Positions 1-9,587 of a DNA stretch of 64,000 nucleotides are shown here, piece by piece; position 1 is the first letter of the stretch, and the number at the start of each line of letters is the position of its first letter. The DNA comes from Tropicibacter oceani (lineage in GTDB: Bacteria; Pseudomonadota; Alphaproteobacteria; Rhodobacterales; Rhodobacteraceae). Under the pieces are notes generated by a model. That model searched no databases and had not been told where the DNA came from. It was given only the letters and a program-made list of their open reading frames with translations. The position numbers and the translations under genes are program-made. The stretch covers positions 1-64,000 of the forward strand of contig NZ_CP124617.1 in the NCBI RefSeq assembly GCF_029958925.1, read 5' to 3'.

Positions 1-195
1 CGCGCGGCGGCCTGTTGCAACTGATCGCCAATCTGGCGGAGTTCGCCGCTACTTTGATTAGCCAAACCCTAAGGTGCGGTAAGCCAGACACTGCTTTTCT
101 CTCGAATGCAAAGATGAAACTCTGAGGGCAGCGAAACATAACCGCAGCCGCACCGCGTGTGATCTGTTCACGCTGTGAAATGTCAGGGGTATGCA
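1..195. other. Window edge, no supportable gene
   Basis: The first 195 bases hold no gene I can support. Two frames stay open from the left edge (one closes at 59-61, another near 125), so the 3' end of a cut gene could be present, but neither short tail has a recognisable motif. The remainder would be the promoter region of the monooxygenase operon that follows. I see no clear -35/-10 pair. Confidence 0.4.
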
Positions 196-1473
196 TTGTC
201 GACTGAAAAGACGGACACGTTGGTCGTGGGGGCTGGACAGGCGGGGATCGCCCTGAGCGAGCATTTGAAATCGCACGGCATTCCCCACATCGTCGTCGAA
301 AAGAACCGCATCGCCGAGGCGTGGCGGAGCGGGCGGTGGGACTCGCTTGTGGCGAACGGACCGGCCTGGCATGACCGCTTTCCCAACATGGAATTCGACG
401 GCTGCGACCCGGATGGCTTTCCCGGCAAGGACACCGTCGCCACCTATCTGGAAAACTATGCGCGCATGATCGACGCGCCGATCCGCACCGGGGTCGAGGT
501 GTTCAGCGCCGAGCGCAACCAGGGCCGCCCGGGGTTCACTGTTGAAACCTCGGAAGGCCGGATCGAGGCCTTGAACGTGGTCGCAGCGACCGGCGCGTTT
601 CAGCATCCGGTGACCCCGCCGATGGTACCGGAAACCGAAGGTATCACGCAGCTGCATTCGTTCCACTACAAGTCCCCGGACCAACTGCCCGACGGCGGTG
701 TTCTGGTGGTGGGCGCCGGGTCCTCTGGCGCGCAGATTGCGGATGAACTGAACCGCGCGGGGCGCAAGGTCCATCTGTCGGTGGGCCCGCACGAACGCCC
801 GCCGCGCGCCTATCGCGGGCGCGATTTCTGCTGGTGGCTGGGGGTTCTGGGCCTGTGGGACCTGGCAGCGGCCGCGCCCGGCAAGGAACATGTGACGATT
901 TCGGTCAGCGGCGCCTATGGCGGCCAGACCATGGATTTCCGCCGCCTCGCGCAAGAGGGTGTGACGCTGCTGGGCCTGACCGAGACCTGCACCGGGGGCG
1001 TCGCCCGCTTTCGCGACGATCTGCGGGACAACATCGCGGCGGGGGATGCCAGCTATCTGGGGATGCTGGACCTTGCCGACGCCCATGTGGCGCGCAACGG
1101 GCTGGACCTGCCCCCCGAAACCGAAGCCCGCACAATGCTGCCCGACCCGCAGTGCGTCACCCATCCGATCCGCGAACTGGACCTGAGCAAGGCCGGCATC
1201 CGCACCATCATATGGGCCACCGGCTTTCGCCAGGATTTCAGCTGGATGAAGGTCGATGCCTTTGATGAAAACGGCAGACCGCGGCACCAGCGCGGCGTGT
1301 CATCGGAACCGGGGATCTATTTCCTTGGCCTTCCCTGGCAATCGCGGCGGGGCTCGACCTTTATCTGGGGTGTCTGGCATGATGCCAAATACGTGGCCGA
1401 ACAGATCGCGATTCAAGCCAGGTACAGGGCCTATCGCGGCCCGTCCGAGCATGAAAAAGCCGCCGCCGAGTGA
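196..1473 (+). CDS. FAD/NAD(P)-dependent flavin monooxygenase-like oxidoreductase
   Basis: About 425 residues. This is a two-dinucleotide-domain flavoprotein of the FMO/CzcO-like group: an N-terminal FAD motif VVGAGQAG lies about 15 residues in, a second Rossmann motif VVGAGSSGAQ lies near the middle, and the characteristic ATGF element (IWATGFRQDF) is near the C terminus. I chose TTG at 196 because AGGGG lies 6 bases upstream; a GTG at 175 in the same frame has no ribosome site. The stop lies 14 bases before the Rieske oxygenase gene, so the two are probably one operon. It may be a genuine N- or C-hydroxylase or may supply electrons to the Rieske enzyme. The substrate is unknown. Confidence 0.75.
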   Translation: MSTEKTDTLVVGAGQAGIALSEHLKSHGIPHIVVEKNRIAEAWRSGRWDSLVANGPAWHDRFPNMEFDGCDPDGFPGKDTVATYLENYARMIDAPIRTGVEVFSAERNQGRPGFTVETSEGRIEALNVVAATGAFQHPVTPPMVPETEGITQLHSFHYKSPDQLPDGGVLVVGAGSSGAQIADELNRAGRKVHLSVGPHERPPRAYRGRDFCWWLGVLGLWDLAAAAPGKEHVTISVSGAYGGQTMDFRRLAQEGVTLLGLTETCTGGVARFRDDLRDNIAAGDASYLGMLDLADAHVARNGLDLPPETEARTMLPDPQCVTHPIRELDLSKAGIRTIIWATGFRQDFSWMKVDAFDENGRPRHQRGVSSEPGIYFLGLPWQSRRGSTFIWGVWHDAKYVAEQIAIQARYRAYRGPSEHEKAAAE

Positions 1474-1487
1474 CAGGAGAAAACACC

Positions 1488-2630
1488 ATGGCCAAGGATC
1501 ATATCGACCCGGTCGGAGAGCTGCGCCAGAACACCGCGCAACCGTTCGAGACGGCGCGCGCGATGCCGCCGTCGGTCTACACCTCGGACGCCTTTCTGCA
1601 AGAAGAGCTGGCGCACATCTTCTCCAAGGATTGGTTCTGTGTCGGGCGGGCCGACAGCCTTGCCAAGCCGGGCGACTACACGACCTGCGATCTGGCAGGC
1701 CAGCCGATCATCGTCATTCGCGACCGCGACGGCGCCTTGCGGGCCATGTCCAACGTCTGCCTGCACCGGATGTCGACCTTGTTGCAGGGCCGCGGCAACA
1801 CCCGCGCCATCGTTTGCCCCTATCACGCCTGGACCTACAACCTGGATGGGTCGCTGCGCGGTGCGCCGGCGATGACGCTGAACGCGGGCTTTTGCAAAGA
1901 TGCCTATCAGCTGCCCGAAATCCGCTGCGAGGAATGGCTGGGCTGGGTCTTTATCTGCCTGAACAAGGACACGCCCCCGGTCGCCCGGCAACTGGCCGAG
2001 GTCGAAGATCTTGTCGCCGGGTATGACATGACGAACTATACCGAGACCTTCTTTGAGGAACACGTCTGGGACACCAACTGGAAGGTGCTGGCCGAAAACT
2101 TCATGGAAAGCTATCACCTGCCGGTCTGCCATGCGGGCACCATCGGCGGCCTGTCCAAGCTGGAGGACATGGTCTGCCCGCCCGGGCACCCGGCCTTCAA
2201 CTATCACACGATCCTCAAGGACGACCAGTTGCGCATCGCCATGGCGCATCCCGGCAACGACCGGCTGAAAGGCGAAGAGCGCCGCACGACCTTCCTGCTG
2301 GCGATCTATCCCAGCCTGATGATCACGCTGACGCCGGGCTATTTCTGGTATCTCAGCCTGCATCCCAAGGGCCCCGGCCAGGTCCACATCCGGTTCGGCG
2401 GCGGCATGTCGGACGATTATGCGGGCGACGAAGATGCCCAAAGCAATTTCGAGGCGCTCAAGACGCTGCTGGACGATGTGAACATCGAAGACCGCGGCTG
2501 CACCGAAAAGGTGTACCGGGGGCTGTGCTCGGATCACGCGGTTCCGGGGCATCTGAGCCACCTTGAACGTCCGAACTATGACTTTGCCCACTATCTGATG
2601 GCCCGGATCGAACAGGGGCGCAGCGCCTGA
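1488..2630 (+). CDS. Rieske non-heme iron oxygenase, alpha subunit
   Basis: 380 residues, the usual length for single-component Rieske oxygenases of the choline/carnitine/glycine-betaine monooxygenase type. The [2Fe-2S] ligands are visible as CLH (near residue 85) and CPYH (near 107). The mononuclear iron site is seen as NWKVLAENFMESYHLPVCH (near 200), giving the expected two histidines after the conserved Asn/Glu stretch. The start is ATG 1488, preceded by CAGGAG. It forms a tight operon with the flavoprotein upstream and RidA downstream. No dedicated ferredoxin reductase is adjacent, so electrons must come from elsewhere or from the flavoprotein. Family assignment is firm; substrate is not predictable, though a quaternary amine or N-heterocycle would suit the neighbours. 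Confidence 0.85.
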   Translation: MAKDHIDPVGELRQNTAQPFETARAMPPSVYTSDAFLQEELAHIFSKDWFCVGRADSLAKPGDYTTCDLAGQPIIVIRDRDGALRAMSNVCLHRMSTLLQGRGNTRAIVCPYHAWTYNLDGSLRGAPAMTLNAGFCKDAYQLPEIRCEEWLGWVFICLNKDTPPVARQLAEVEDLVAGYDMTNYTETFFEEHVWDTNWKVLAENFMESYHLPVCHAGTIGGLSKLEDMVCPPGHPAFNYHTILKDDQLRIAMAHPGNDRLKGEERRTTFLLAIYPSLMITLTPGYFWYLSLHPKGPGQVHIRFGGGMSDDYAGDEDAQSNFEALKTLLDDVNIEDRGCTEKVYRGLCSDHAVPGHLSHLERPNYDFAHYLMARIEQGRSA

Positions 2631-2673
2631 CCCCCGGATCCCGTTTGCCCGATTTCCCCTGACAGGAGCCCAA

Positions 2674-3090
2674 ATGGCCCATACCCGCATTCGCAAGTTC
2701 AACACCCGCGAGACATACCCCGAGCAGAAACTCGACAACGATCTGTGCCAGGCGGTGGTTACCCAGGGCGGCCGGATCGTCTGGCTGCGCGGCCAGTGCC
2801 CGCAGAACCTTGACGATGCCAAAAACATCGACAGCCACGACCCGGTCGAGCAGACCCACAAGGTGATGCAGAACATCAAGCAACTGATCGAAGAGGCCGG
2901 CGGCAGCATGGAGCACCTGGTCAAGGTTGTCGTCTACATCACCGATGTCCGCCACCGCGAGGCGGTCTATCGAACCATGGGCGAATACATCAAGGGCGTG
3001 TATCCGGTTTCGACGGGGCTGGTGGTTTCGGCGCTGGCACGGCCCGAATGGCTGGTCGAAATCGACGGCACCGCCGTCATCCCGGAGTGA
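2674..3090 (+). CDS. RidA/YjgF/YER057c family protein
   Basis: 138 residues, typical of RidA-family trimers that hydrolyse reactive enamine/imine intermediates to ketones plus ammonia. The C-terminal ARPEWLVEIDGTAVI block carries the conserved Arg (ALAR) and Glu of the family, and the central EEAGGSMEHLVKVVVYITD segment is diagnostic. The gene sits between the Rieske oxygenase and a DUF1028 gene, with a 43-base gap upstream holding an ACAGGAG ribosome site. A RidA paralogue inside a catabolic operon usually means that an unstable nitrogenous intermediate is formed, which fits oxidative cleavage of an amine by the upstream oxygenase. That link is inference. Confidence 0.88.
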   Translation: MAHTRIRKFNTRETYPEQKLDNDLCQAVVTQGGRIVWLRGQCPQNLDDAKNIDSHDPVEQTHKVMQNIKQLIEEAGGSMEHLVKVVVYITDVRHREAVYRTMGEYIKGVYPVSTGLVVSALARPEWLVEIDGTAVIPE

Positions 3091-3094
3091 ACCG

Positions 3095-3769
3095 ATGACC
3101 TTTTCCCTTGTCGCGCGCTGCGAGGAAACAGGCATGTTCGGCATGGCGATCTCGTCCTCCTCGCCTGCTGTCGCGGCGCGCTGCGCCTATGCGCGCGCGG
3201 GCGTCGGCGCGGTGGCGTCGCAGAACGTGACCGACCCGACGCTGGGGCCGCTGGCGCTGGACCTGATGCAGGGCGGAATGAGCGCGCCAGAGGCCATCGC
3301 AGGCGTGCGTGATCTTGGCCGGTTCATCGAATACCGGCAGGTGCTGGCGGTCGATGCGCAGGGCCGCACGGCGATCCATTCGGGGCCGAAATCGTTGGGC
3401 ATCTGGACCCAGGCGCAGGCGCAGAACGTCGCCTCGGGCGGCAACCTTCTGGCCAATGACAGCGTGCCCCAGGCCATCGTTGACGGATTTCTGGCCGCAA
3501 AGGGCCATATCGGCGACCGGCTGATCGCCGCGATGCGCGCGGGGCTTGCGGCGGGCGGCGAGGCCGGGCCGGTGCATTCGGCCGGCATGCTGATCGTCGA
3601 CAAGGTCAGCTGGCCGGTGGCCGATTTGCGCTGCGACTGGACCGAAGACTGCCCGATCGAGAATATTGCCACCGCCTGGGAGGTCTACAAGCCGCAGCTT
3701 GACGCCTATATCCAGCGCGCGCTGGACCCGCGCGAAGCGCCGTCCTATGGCGTGCCCGGCAACGACTGA
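3095..3769 (+). CDS. DUF1028 family protein (Ntn-hydrolase-like)
   Basis: 224 residues matching the DUF1028 pattern: N-terminal MTFSLVARCEETGMFGMAISSSSPAVAARC, followed by GVGAVASQNVTDP and later SAGMLIVDK. DUF1028 proteins resemble N-terminal nucleophile amidohydrolases and often sit beside RidA and peptidase or amidase genes in small-molecule catabolism. The gene starts 4 bases after the RidA stop, so translation is probably coupled. It is the last structural gene of the operon. A plausible job is hydrolysis of an amide formed by the upstream enzymes; no biochemical function can be stated from sequence. Confidence 0.85.
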   Translation: MTFSLVARCEETGMFGMAISSSSPAVAARCAYARAGVGAVASQNVTDPTLGPLALDLMQGGMSAPEAIAGVRDLGRFIEYRQVLAVDAQGRTAIHSGPKSLGIWTQAQAQNVASGGNLLANDSVPQAIVDGFLAAKGHIGDRLIAAMRAGLAAGGEAGPVHSAGMLIVDKVSWPVADLRCDWTEDCPIENIATAWEVYKPQLDAYIQRALDPREAPSYGVPGND

Positions 3770-3883
3770 CACCGTCTTGGCCGTACGGGGTGCGGCGCCA
3801 AAAGGGGCAGAGCGCGCTGCACAGGCACACCCGGATCAAGGACAAGGCTTGAATGTCTGCAGGTGCGGCGTCAACATTTGCAA

Positions 3884-4834
3884 ATGCCTTTACGCTTTAC
3901 CCTGCGCCAGTTGGAATACTTCGTCGCCGTCGGCGAGATGGGCTCGATTGCGCTGGCCGCGGAAAAGGTCAACGTGTCGTCGCCCTCGATCTCGGCCGCC
4001 ATCTCGCAGCTTGAAAAGGAATTCGGCATCCCGCTGTTCGTGCGCCAGCACGCGCAGGGCCTGTCGCTGACACAGGCCGGGCGGCAGATGCTGGATCAGG
4101 TCCGGGTGGTCCTGCGCGAGGCAAACATCGTGCTGGACCTTGCGGGAGACATCTCGGGCGAGGTGCGCGGCGCGCTGCATATCGGATGTCTTGTGACCTT
4201 TGCCCAGCTTGTCCTGCCGTCGTTGCGGCGCCGGTTTCAGGCTGGCTTCCCCGAAGTCCGCGTGCGCCAGTCCGAACTGAACCAGGCCGAGATTTTCAGC
4301 GCCCTGCGCCGGGCCGAAATCGACGTGGCGCTGACCTACGATCTGCAATTGCCTGCCGATCTGATCTTTGAATCCCTGCTGGAACTGCCGCCCTACGTGA
4401 TCGTCGACGTGGCGCACCCCCTGGTCGGCGCCGACGAAGTCACCGTCGCCGATCTGGCGGACTTTCCCATGGTGCTGCTCGATTTGCCCTATTCCTCCGA
4501 GTATTTCCTCTCCTTCTTCGCAGCAGCGGGCATCACCCCGAACGTGGCCGAACGCACACGCGACATGGCGGTGATGCGCAGCCTTGTGGCCAACGGCTTC
4601 GGCTTTTCCATCGCCAATGTGCCGTTGACCTCGAACCAGTCTCCTGATGGAAAGCCGCTTTGCTACATCCCCATGCGCGGCGCGGTGCGGCCCATGCGCA
4701 TGGGGTTGTTGATGCCCACCGATGCCGAGCAGTCCAGCGTGATCCGCGCCTTTGTGGGCCATTGCAAAAGTGACGATCAGGCCAGGGCCTTTCCCGGCTT
4801 CGGGCCCATGCAGGGCCCGACGGCGCGATCTTAG
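3884..4834 (+). CDS. LysR-family transcriptional regulator
   Basis: 316 residues from ATG 3884 (MPLRFTLRQLEYFVAVGEMG). The N-terminal winged helix-turn-helix (SIALAAEKVNVSSPSISAAISQLEKEFGIPLFVR) is followed by a periplasmic-binding-like effector domain. It is co-directional with the monooxygenase/Rieske/RidA/DUF1028 operon and follows it by 114 bases. It is therefore the obvious candidate regulator of that operon, although most LysR genes are divergent from their target. A GTG at 3863 in frame would add 7 residues before the normal LysR N terminus, so I prefer the ATG. Confidence 0.85.
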   Translation: MPLRFTLRQLEYFVAVGEMGSIALAAEKVNVSSPSISAAISQLEKEFGIPLFVRQHAQGLSLTQAGRQMLDQVRVVLREANIVLDLAGDISGEVRGALHIGCLVTFAQLVLPSLRRRFQAGFPEVRVRQSELNQAEIFSALRRAEIDVALTYDLQLPADLIFESLLELPPYVIVDVAHPLVGADEVTVADLADFPMVLLDLPYSSEYFLSFFAAAGITPNVAERTRDMAVMRSLVANGFGFSIANVPLTSNQSPDGKPLCYIPMRGAVRPMRMGLLMPTDAEQSSVIRAFVGHCKSDDQARAFPGFGPMQGPTARS

Positions 4835-5019
4835 CCTTTTCCTAACCGAGGCTTGGGCAAGCGCGACTTTTCCCTGCCGCGCGTCGGTCTATACTGCTGC
4901 CAACCCGAATGGCGGAGACATGTATGCGGGCCACCGTCATGCGCGCGAAATCAAGCAGCTGGCCACCGAGTGAGCAACGACCCCTTCCCTTTTCCCGCCC
5001 AAAAATTGGACACCCCACA

Positions 5020-6162
5020 ATGAGCGACCTGCTTGCCATTCTCGACCGTTTGATCGGGTTCGATACAGTCAGCGCGCGGCCCAACCGGGACCTTATGGCC
5101 TATGTCTCGGATTTTCTGACGACACGCGGCGCCAGGGTGACAGCGATTGCGGGCAAAGACCCGGGCAAAAGCGGCCTTGTCGCCACCATCGGCCCCGAAA
5201 CGGCGGGCGGCATCGCGCTGTCGGCGCATACCGATGTGGTGCCGGTCGAGGGTCAGGATTGGACCCCCCCCGCCTTTGCATTGACCCGCGAAGGGGGTCG
5301 GCTTTACGGGCGTGGAACCACCGACATGAAGGGCTTTGTCGCCTGCATGCTCGGGGCTGCGGACCTGGCGGCACAGGCCCCGCTGCGCGCGCCGCTGACG
5401 CTTGTGCTGTCCTATGACGAAGAAATCGGCTGCGTCGGCATCCAGGAAATGCGCCCTGCCCTGCCCGCATTGCTTGGCGCGCCGCGGCTTTGCATCGTGG
5501 GCGAGCCGACAGAGATGGCTGTCGCTACAGGGCACAAGGGCAAGATCGCGCTCAGGGCGGTCTGCAGCGGCGAAGCCGGCCATTCGGCGCTTGCCCCGAA
5601 CTTCGTCAATGCACTCGACCTTGCCGCCGATCTGGTGGTCGCCATTCGCCAATTGCAGGTTAGCCTGCGGCAGGACGGCGCGCGCGACGCCGCCTATGCC
5701 ATCCCCTACAGCACGGCCCATGTCGGCCTGCTGTCGGGCGGCCGGGCGCTGAACATCGTGCCCGAGCACGCAGAGCTAACCTTTGAACTGCGCCACCTTG
5801 CCGCCGATGCACCACAGCAGCTTTTGGCGCGGATCAAGGCCGCGGCCGATGGCATAACCACGCACTACGGTCCTGCGGCCGCGATCCGGTTCGAAACGCT
5901 TACCGCCTATCCCGGGCTGGACTTGGCCCCGGACGATGCGGCCGTCGGACTTGCCTCGCGGTTCGCCGCGACAGGGCGCCTGACCAAGGTGGCCTTTGGC
6001 ACCGAGGCCGGGGTTTTTCAGGAAATGGGCGTTCCCACGATCGTGTGCGGCCCTGGCTCGATGTCAGGCCAAGGTCACAAACCGGATGAATATATCGAGA
6101 TTTCACAGCTTGCGGCCTGTCAGGCCATGCTTGGCCGCGTGGTCGAGGATCTGCGCGCCTGA
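5020..6162 (+). CDS. argE: Acetylornithine deacetylase (M20 metallopeptidase family)
   Basis: 380 residues, the normal ArgE length. Zinc-ligand motifs of the M20 family are present: LSAHTDVVPV (His/Asp), GRGTTDMKGFVACML (bridging Asp), SYDEEIGCVG (Glu-Glu) and the EPTEM segment. FGTEAGVFQEMG-PTIVCGPGSM-GHKPDE near the C terminus is typical of ArgE, which removes acetate from N-acetylornithine in arginine synthesis. The start at MSDLLAIL is preferred because upstream in-frame codons do not resemble the family. The gene stands alone with a 185-base gap to the LysR gene. Related succinyl-diaminopimelate desuccinylases are the main alternative. Confidence 0.85.
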   Translation: MSDLLAILDRLIGFDTVSARPNRDLMAYVSDFLTTRGARVTAIAGKDPGKSGLVATIGPETAGGIALSAHTDVVPVEGQDWTPPAFALTREGGRLYGRGTTDMKGFVACMLGAADLAAQAPLRAPLTLVLSYDEEIGCVGIQEMRPALPALLGAPRLCIVGEPTEMAVATGHKGKIALRAVCSGEAGHSALAPNFVNALDLAADLVVAIRQLQVSLRQDGARDAAYAIPYSTAHVGLLSGGRALNIVPEHAELTFELRHLAADAPQQLLARIKAAADGITTHYGPAAAIRFETLTAYPGLDLAPDDAAVGLASRFAATGRLTKVAFGTEAGVFQEMGVPTIVCGPGSMSGQGHKPDEYIEISQLAACQAMLGRVVEDLRA

Positions 6163-6249
6163 CCTGTGCCGCAAGCTATCGGCTGGGCTGGGGCGCTAAA
6201 AGATACGACACCTTCACTGCCCCGAAGTCGATTGCGCTGACGATCAAAC

Positions 6250-6561
6250 TCAGTGCGTCCAGGCACCCTTGCGATCGACCGCAAAGTTTTCGGCGTAGCC
6301 GCGCGGACGGATGTTGGGTTTGCGCTTGTGCGGCTCGAACACTTGGGCGTCGATGCCATGTTCCTTGGCATAGGCCAAGGCGGCCTCTTGGCTGTCGAAG
6401 CGCAGACGCACCTGGGTCTGCGTGTCGTTGGACGATGTCCAGCCCATCAATGGATCGACCTCGCGCGCCGTGGCGGGTGCGAATTCCAGCAGCCAGACCT
6501 TTGTCTTGCCCTGACCGGACGACATGGCCGTCCTGGACGGTTGATAGATGCGTGCGCGCAT
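6250..6561 (-). CDS. ETC complex I subunit conserved region protein (NDUFS4-like)
   Basis: 103 residues beginning [20 protein letters not shown]. The pattern [25 protein letters not shown], then [18 protein letters not shown] and [17 protein letters not shown], is that of the alphaproteobacterial homologue of mitochondrial NDUFS4, an accessory subunit of NADH dehydrogenase. The start at 6561 matches the family N terminus, though the frame stays open further upstream. It is a solitary gene convergent with argE, which is usual in this group because it is not part of the nuo operon. Confidence 0.85.
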   Translation of the reverse strand: MRARIYQPSRTAMSSGQGKTKVWLLEFAPATAREVDPLMGWTSSNDTQTQVRLRFDSQEAALAYAKEHGIDAQVFEPHKRKPNIRPRGYAENFAVDRKGAWTH

Positions 6562-6688
6562 GGACCATCTCCTTTGACTGCGGCGTTTATCCGGCATTTC
6601 GCCAGCGGGGGCAAGCGCCGCTTGTGCGTGATTTGTCACATCCGCCCGCCAGCGCCGCCGATGCGGAAAGCGATGCAAAACCATTGCG

Positions 6689-7135
6689 TTAGCTGTCAAG
6701 CCAGCCAATCAGTTCATCCCGGCTATAGGAAACATGAATGACATTCATGTCGTCGATCCCGAAACCACCAAGCAATTCCTGGAACATCCTCATGTGGCCA
6801 TACCCCAGTTCCGAGTCGACAAGGCAGCCGCGCTTGACCCCTTTGCGATGCGGAAACCGCTCAAGGGAAAACACCTGTTTGCGGCAGACAGCAGGATCGT
6901 AGGGCGAAAAATCAAAGCCACGAAAATCCCAAAGCGCCCGGATATCAGGCGGGTAGCCGGCGTTGGTGGTCAGCATCTCGTACACGGATACCAGTTGCGA
7001 AGCGTCCGGCCGACCAATCGGCGTACATTCGACGATCATCCGGCCGCTGGGCAAGGCAAATCCGTTTACCCCAACGGTACCGGCTGGCGCCGCGCCAAGG
7101 CTGTGTTCATGGTCGTAGCCATTCATTTTGGGCAC
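6689..7135 (-). CDS. Hypothetical protein, possibly STAS-like
   Basis: 148 residues from GTG 7135 (alternative ATG 7126, 145 residues). I do not recognise it firmly. The alternation of beta strands and helices ([66 protein letters not shown]) resembles small single-domain proteins of the STAS/SpoIIAA-like fold. There is no signal peptide or membrane segment. An AGGTAGAG sequence lies upstream of the GTG. It is divergent from uvrB across a 199-base shared promoter region. It could be horizontally mobile accessory material; nothing around it suggests a role. Confidence 0.6.
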   Translation of the reverse strand: MPKMNGYDHEHSLGAAPAGTVGVNGFALPSGRMIVECTPIGRPDASQLVSVYEMLTTNAGYPPDIRALWDFRGFDFSPYDPAVCRKQVFSLERFPHRKGVKRGCLVDSELGYGHMRMFQELLGGFGIDDMNVIHVSYSRDELIGWLDS

Positions 7136-7304
7136 TGAACTCTACCTAAAAGTGTGTTAGCTCTAACTTAGTCGCACAAAATCAGCCCGTTCTCAAGTAA
7201 ATCAACGGCTGTGACGTGGGGCAACACCAAACCATCCCAGCACCTTTCCGGATCAGGCCAGCCGCAAAGGCGCGGTGCAGCCCCTTGTCCTTGGCAGCCC
7301 CAAG

Positions 7305-7319
7305 GAACATATTGTGAAC
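7305..7319 (+). promoter_or_regulatory. SOS box (LexA operator) of uvrB
   Basis: The sequence reads GAAC-ATATTGT-GAAC, an exact match to the direct-repeat SOS box known for alphaproteobacterial LexA (GTTC-N7-GTTC read on either strand). It ends 15 bases before the uvrB ATG. This predicts LexA repression of uvrB and DNA-damage induction. It also argues that the uvrB start is 7335 rather than an in-frame codon upstream of the box. Confidence 0.8.
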
Positions 7320-7334
7320 CACTGGAGAGCCTTG

Positions 7335-9527
7335 ATGCACAACAACAACCCTGAATCCATGCCGGCGCTGCACGCTCCTGCCCCAAAGGTGGCAGAGCGC
7401 GAGAAACTGGAGGGTGGCAGACGCTTTGTCATGCACACCGAGTTTACGGCCGCTGGCGACCAGCCCACGGCGATCAAGGAACTGTCAGCAGGCATCGACC
7501 AAGGGGATCGCGATCAGGTTCTGCTGGGCGCGACCGGCACCGGCAAGACCTTCACGATGGCCAAGGTGATCGAGGAAACCCAGCGCCCGGCGATCATCCT
7601 TGCTCCGAACAAGACACTGGCCGCCCAGCTATACGGCGAGTTCAAGGGCTTTTTCCCCGAGAACGCGGTCGAATATTTCGTCAGCTATTACGACTACTAC
7701 CAGCCCGAGGCCTATGTCGCGCGTTCTGACACCTATATCGAGAAGGAATCCCAGATCAACGAACAGATCGACCGGATGCGCCACTCGGCCACCCGGGCGC
7801 TGCTGGAACGCGACGATGTGATCATCATCGCGTCGGTGTCGTGCATCTACGGCATCGGGTCTGTCGAAACCTACGGCGCGATGACGGTCGATCTGCATGC
7901 GGGCAAGGAATACGAGATGCGCGCCGTCATGGCCGATCTGGTCGCCCAGCAATACCGCCGCAACGACGCCGCCTTTCAGCGCGGATCGTTCCGCGTGCGT
8001 GGCGACAGCCTCGAAGTCTGGCCCGCCCACCTCGAAGACCGCGCCTGGCGGCTGGCCTTCTTCGGAGACGAGTTGGAAAGCATTACCGAATTCGATCCCC
8101 TGACCGGGCAGAAAACCGATACGTTCGAGCGCATCCGCATTTACGCCAACTCGCACTATGTCACGCCGCGCCCGACGATGAACCAGGCGGTCATTGGCAT
8201 CAAGAAAGAGCTGCGCCAGAGGCTTGATCAGCTGGTGAACGAAGGCAAGCTGCTGGAAGCGCAGCGGCTGGAACAGCGCACCAACTTTGACCTCGAAATG
8301 CTCGAGGCGACGGGCGTCTGCAACGGGATCGAGAACTATTCGCGCTATCTGACGGGCCGCGCACCGGGCGAACCGCCCCCCACCCTGTTCGAATTCATCC
8401 CCGACAACGCAATTGTTTTCGCGGACGAATCCCACGTGTCGGTGCCGCAGATCGGCGCCATGTACAAGGGCGACTTCCGCCGCAAGATGACCCTCGCGGA
8501 ACACGGGTTCCGCCTGCCCTCCTGCATGGACAACCGCCCGCTGAAGTTCGAGGAATGGGATGCCATGCGCCCGCAGTCGATCTTTGTCAGCGCGACGCCT
8601 GCAAAATGGGAAATGGATCAGGCGGGCGGCGTATTCACCGAACAGGTCATCCGCCCCACCGGCCTTCTGGACCCGATGGTCGAAATCCGCCCCGTCGACA
8701 TGCAGGTCGACGATCTGCTGGACGAGGTCCGCAAGGTCACCGCCCAGGGCATGCGCACGCTGTGCACCACCCTGACCAAACGCATGGCCGAGGATCTGAC
8801 CGAATACATGCACGAACAGGGCATCAAGGTGCGCTACATGCATTCGGACATCGACACCATCGAACGGATCGAGATCCTGCGCGACCTGCGTCTGGGTGCC
8901 TTTGACGTGCTGATCGGCATCAACCTGCTGCGCGAGGGTCTGGACATTCCCGAATGCGGGCTGGTCGCCATTCTGGACGCGGATAAAGAGGGCTTCTTGC
9001 GCTCTGAAACCTCGCTGATCCAGACCATCGGCCGCGCCGCGCGCAACGCCGAAGGCCGCGTGATCATGTACGCCGACCGCATCACCGGCAGCATGGAGCG
9101 CGCATTGGGCGAAACCGACCGCCGCCGCGCCAAGCAGATCGCCTATAACCAAGAGCATGGCATCACCCCCGCAACGGTCAAGAAGAACGTCGAGGACATT
9201 CTTGCCGGTCTGTACCAGGGCGACGTGGACATGAACCGCGTCACCGCCAAGATCGACGACAAATTGGCCGGATCGAACCTCAAGGCTGTTCTGGATGGGC
9301 TGCGGGCAGACATGCGCAAGGCCGCCGAGAACCTGGAGTTCGAAGAGGCCGCCCGCCTGCGCGACGAGGTCAAAAGGTTGGAAGCCGTCGATCTGGCTGT
9401 CCACGACGATCCCTTGGCCCGGCAGTCGGCGATAGACGCCGCCTCTGAGGCGGCGGTGAAATCCAAGGGGCGCTCAACCGCCGGGAGACCGGGGCAAAGA
9501 GGCGGCGTGAAAAGACGCGGGCGTTAG
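7335..9527 (+). CDS. uvrB: Excinuclease ABC subunit UvrB
   Basis: 730 residues, full length. UvrB is the damage-verification helicase-like subunit of UvrABC nucleotide excision repair, working with UvrA and UvrC in the cytoplasm. Walker A is seen as [12 protein letters not shown]. The beta-hairpin region has [21 protein letters not shown], and the downstream motifs [28 protein letters not shown] and QTIGRAARN are present. The C-terminal UVR domain ([24 protein letters not shown]) ends the protein before a basic tail. ATG 7335 lies behind GGAGAG and downstream of an exact SOS box. uvrB is normally a main-chromosome gene, which bears on the status of this replicon. Confidence 0.97.
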   Translation: MHNNNPESMPALHAPAPKVAEREKLEGGRRFVMHTEFTAAGDQPTAIKELSAGIDQGDRDQVLLGATGTGKTFTMAKVIEETQRPAIILAPNKTLAAQLYGEFKGFFPENAVEYFVSYYDYYQPEAYVARSDTYIEKESQINEQIDRMRHSATRALLERDDVIIIASVSCIYGIGSVETYGAMTVDLHAGKEYEMRAVMADLVAQQYRRNDAAFQRGSFRVRGDSLEVWPAHLEDRAWRLAFFGDELESITEFDPLTGQKTDTFERIRIYANSHYVTPRPTMNQAVIGIKKELRQRLDQLVNEGKLLEAQRLEQRTNFDLEMLEATGVCNGIENYSRYLTGRAPGEPPPTLFEFIPDNAIVFADESHVSVPQIGAMYKGDFRRKMTLAEHGFRLPSCMDNRPLKFEEWDAMRPQSIFVSATPAKWEMDQAGGVFTEQVIRPTGLLDPMVEIRPVDMQVDDLLDEVRKVTAQGMRTLCTTLTKRMAEDLTEYMHEQGIKVRYMHSDIDTIERIEILRDLRLGAFDVLIGINLLREGLDIPECGLVAILDADKEGFLRSETSLIQTIGRAARNAEGRVIMYADRITGSMERALGETDRRRAKQIAYNQEHGITPATVKKNVEDILAGLYQGDVDMNRVTAKIDDKLAGSNLKAVLDGLRADMRKAAENLEFEEAARLRDEVKRLEAVDLAVHDDPLARQSAIDAASEAAVKSKGRSTAGRPGQRGGVKRRGR

Positions 9528-9587
9528 AACCCTAGGCGATTGGATGCGTTTACCATCCATCAACAATGATCGCTTTACCCTGACGGC

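Noticed and set aside
1431-2924. 497-codon minus-strand frame opposite the Rieske and RidA genes
   Set aside because: No recognisable domain; the plus-strand genes have catalytic motifs and ribosome sites.
4920-4973. 17-codon frame MYAGHRHAREIKQLATE ahead of argE, with GGAGA before its ATG
   Set aside because: Could be a leader peptide, but there is no Arg run, no attenuator stem and no support beyond the ribosome-like site.
7629-9404. 591-codon open frame opposite uvrB
   Set aside because: Exact overlap with a strongly conserved UvrB sequence; composition typical of an antisense shadow.
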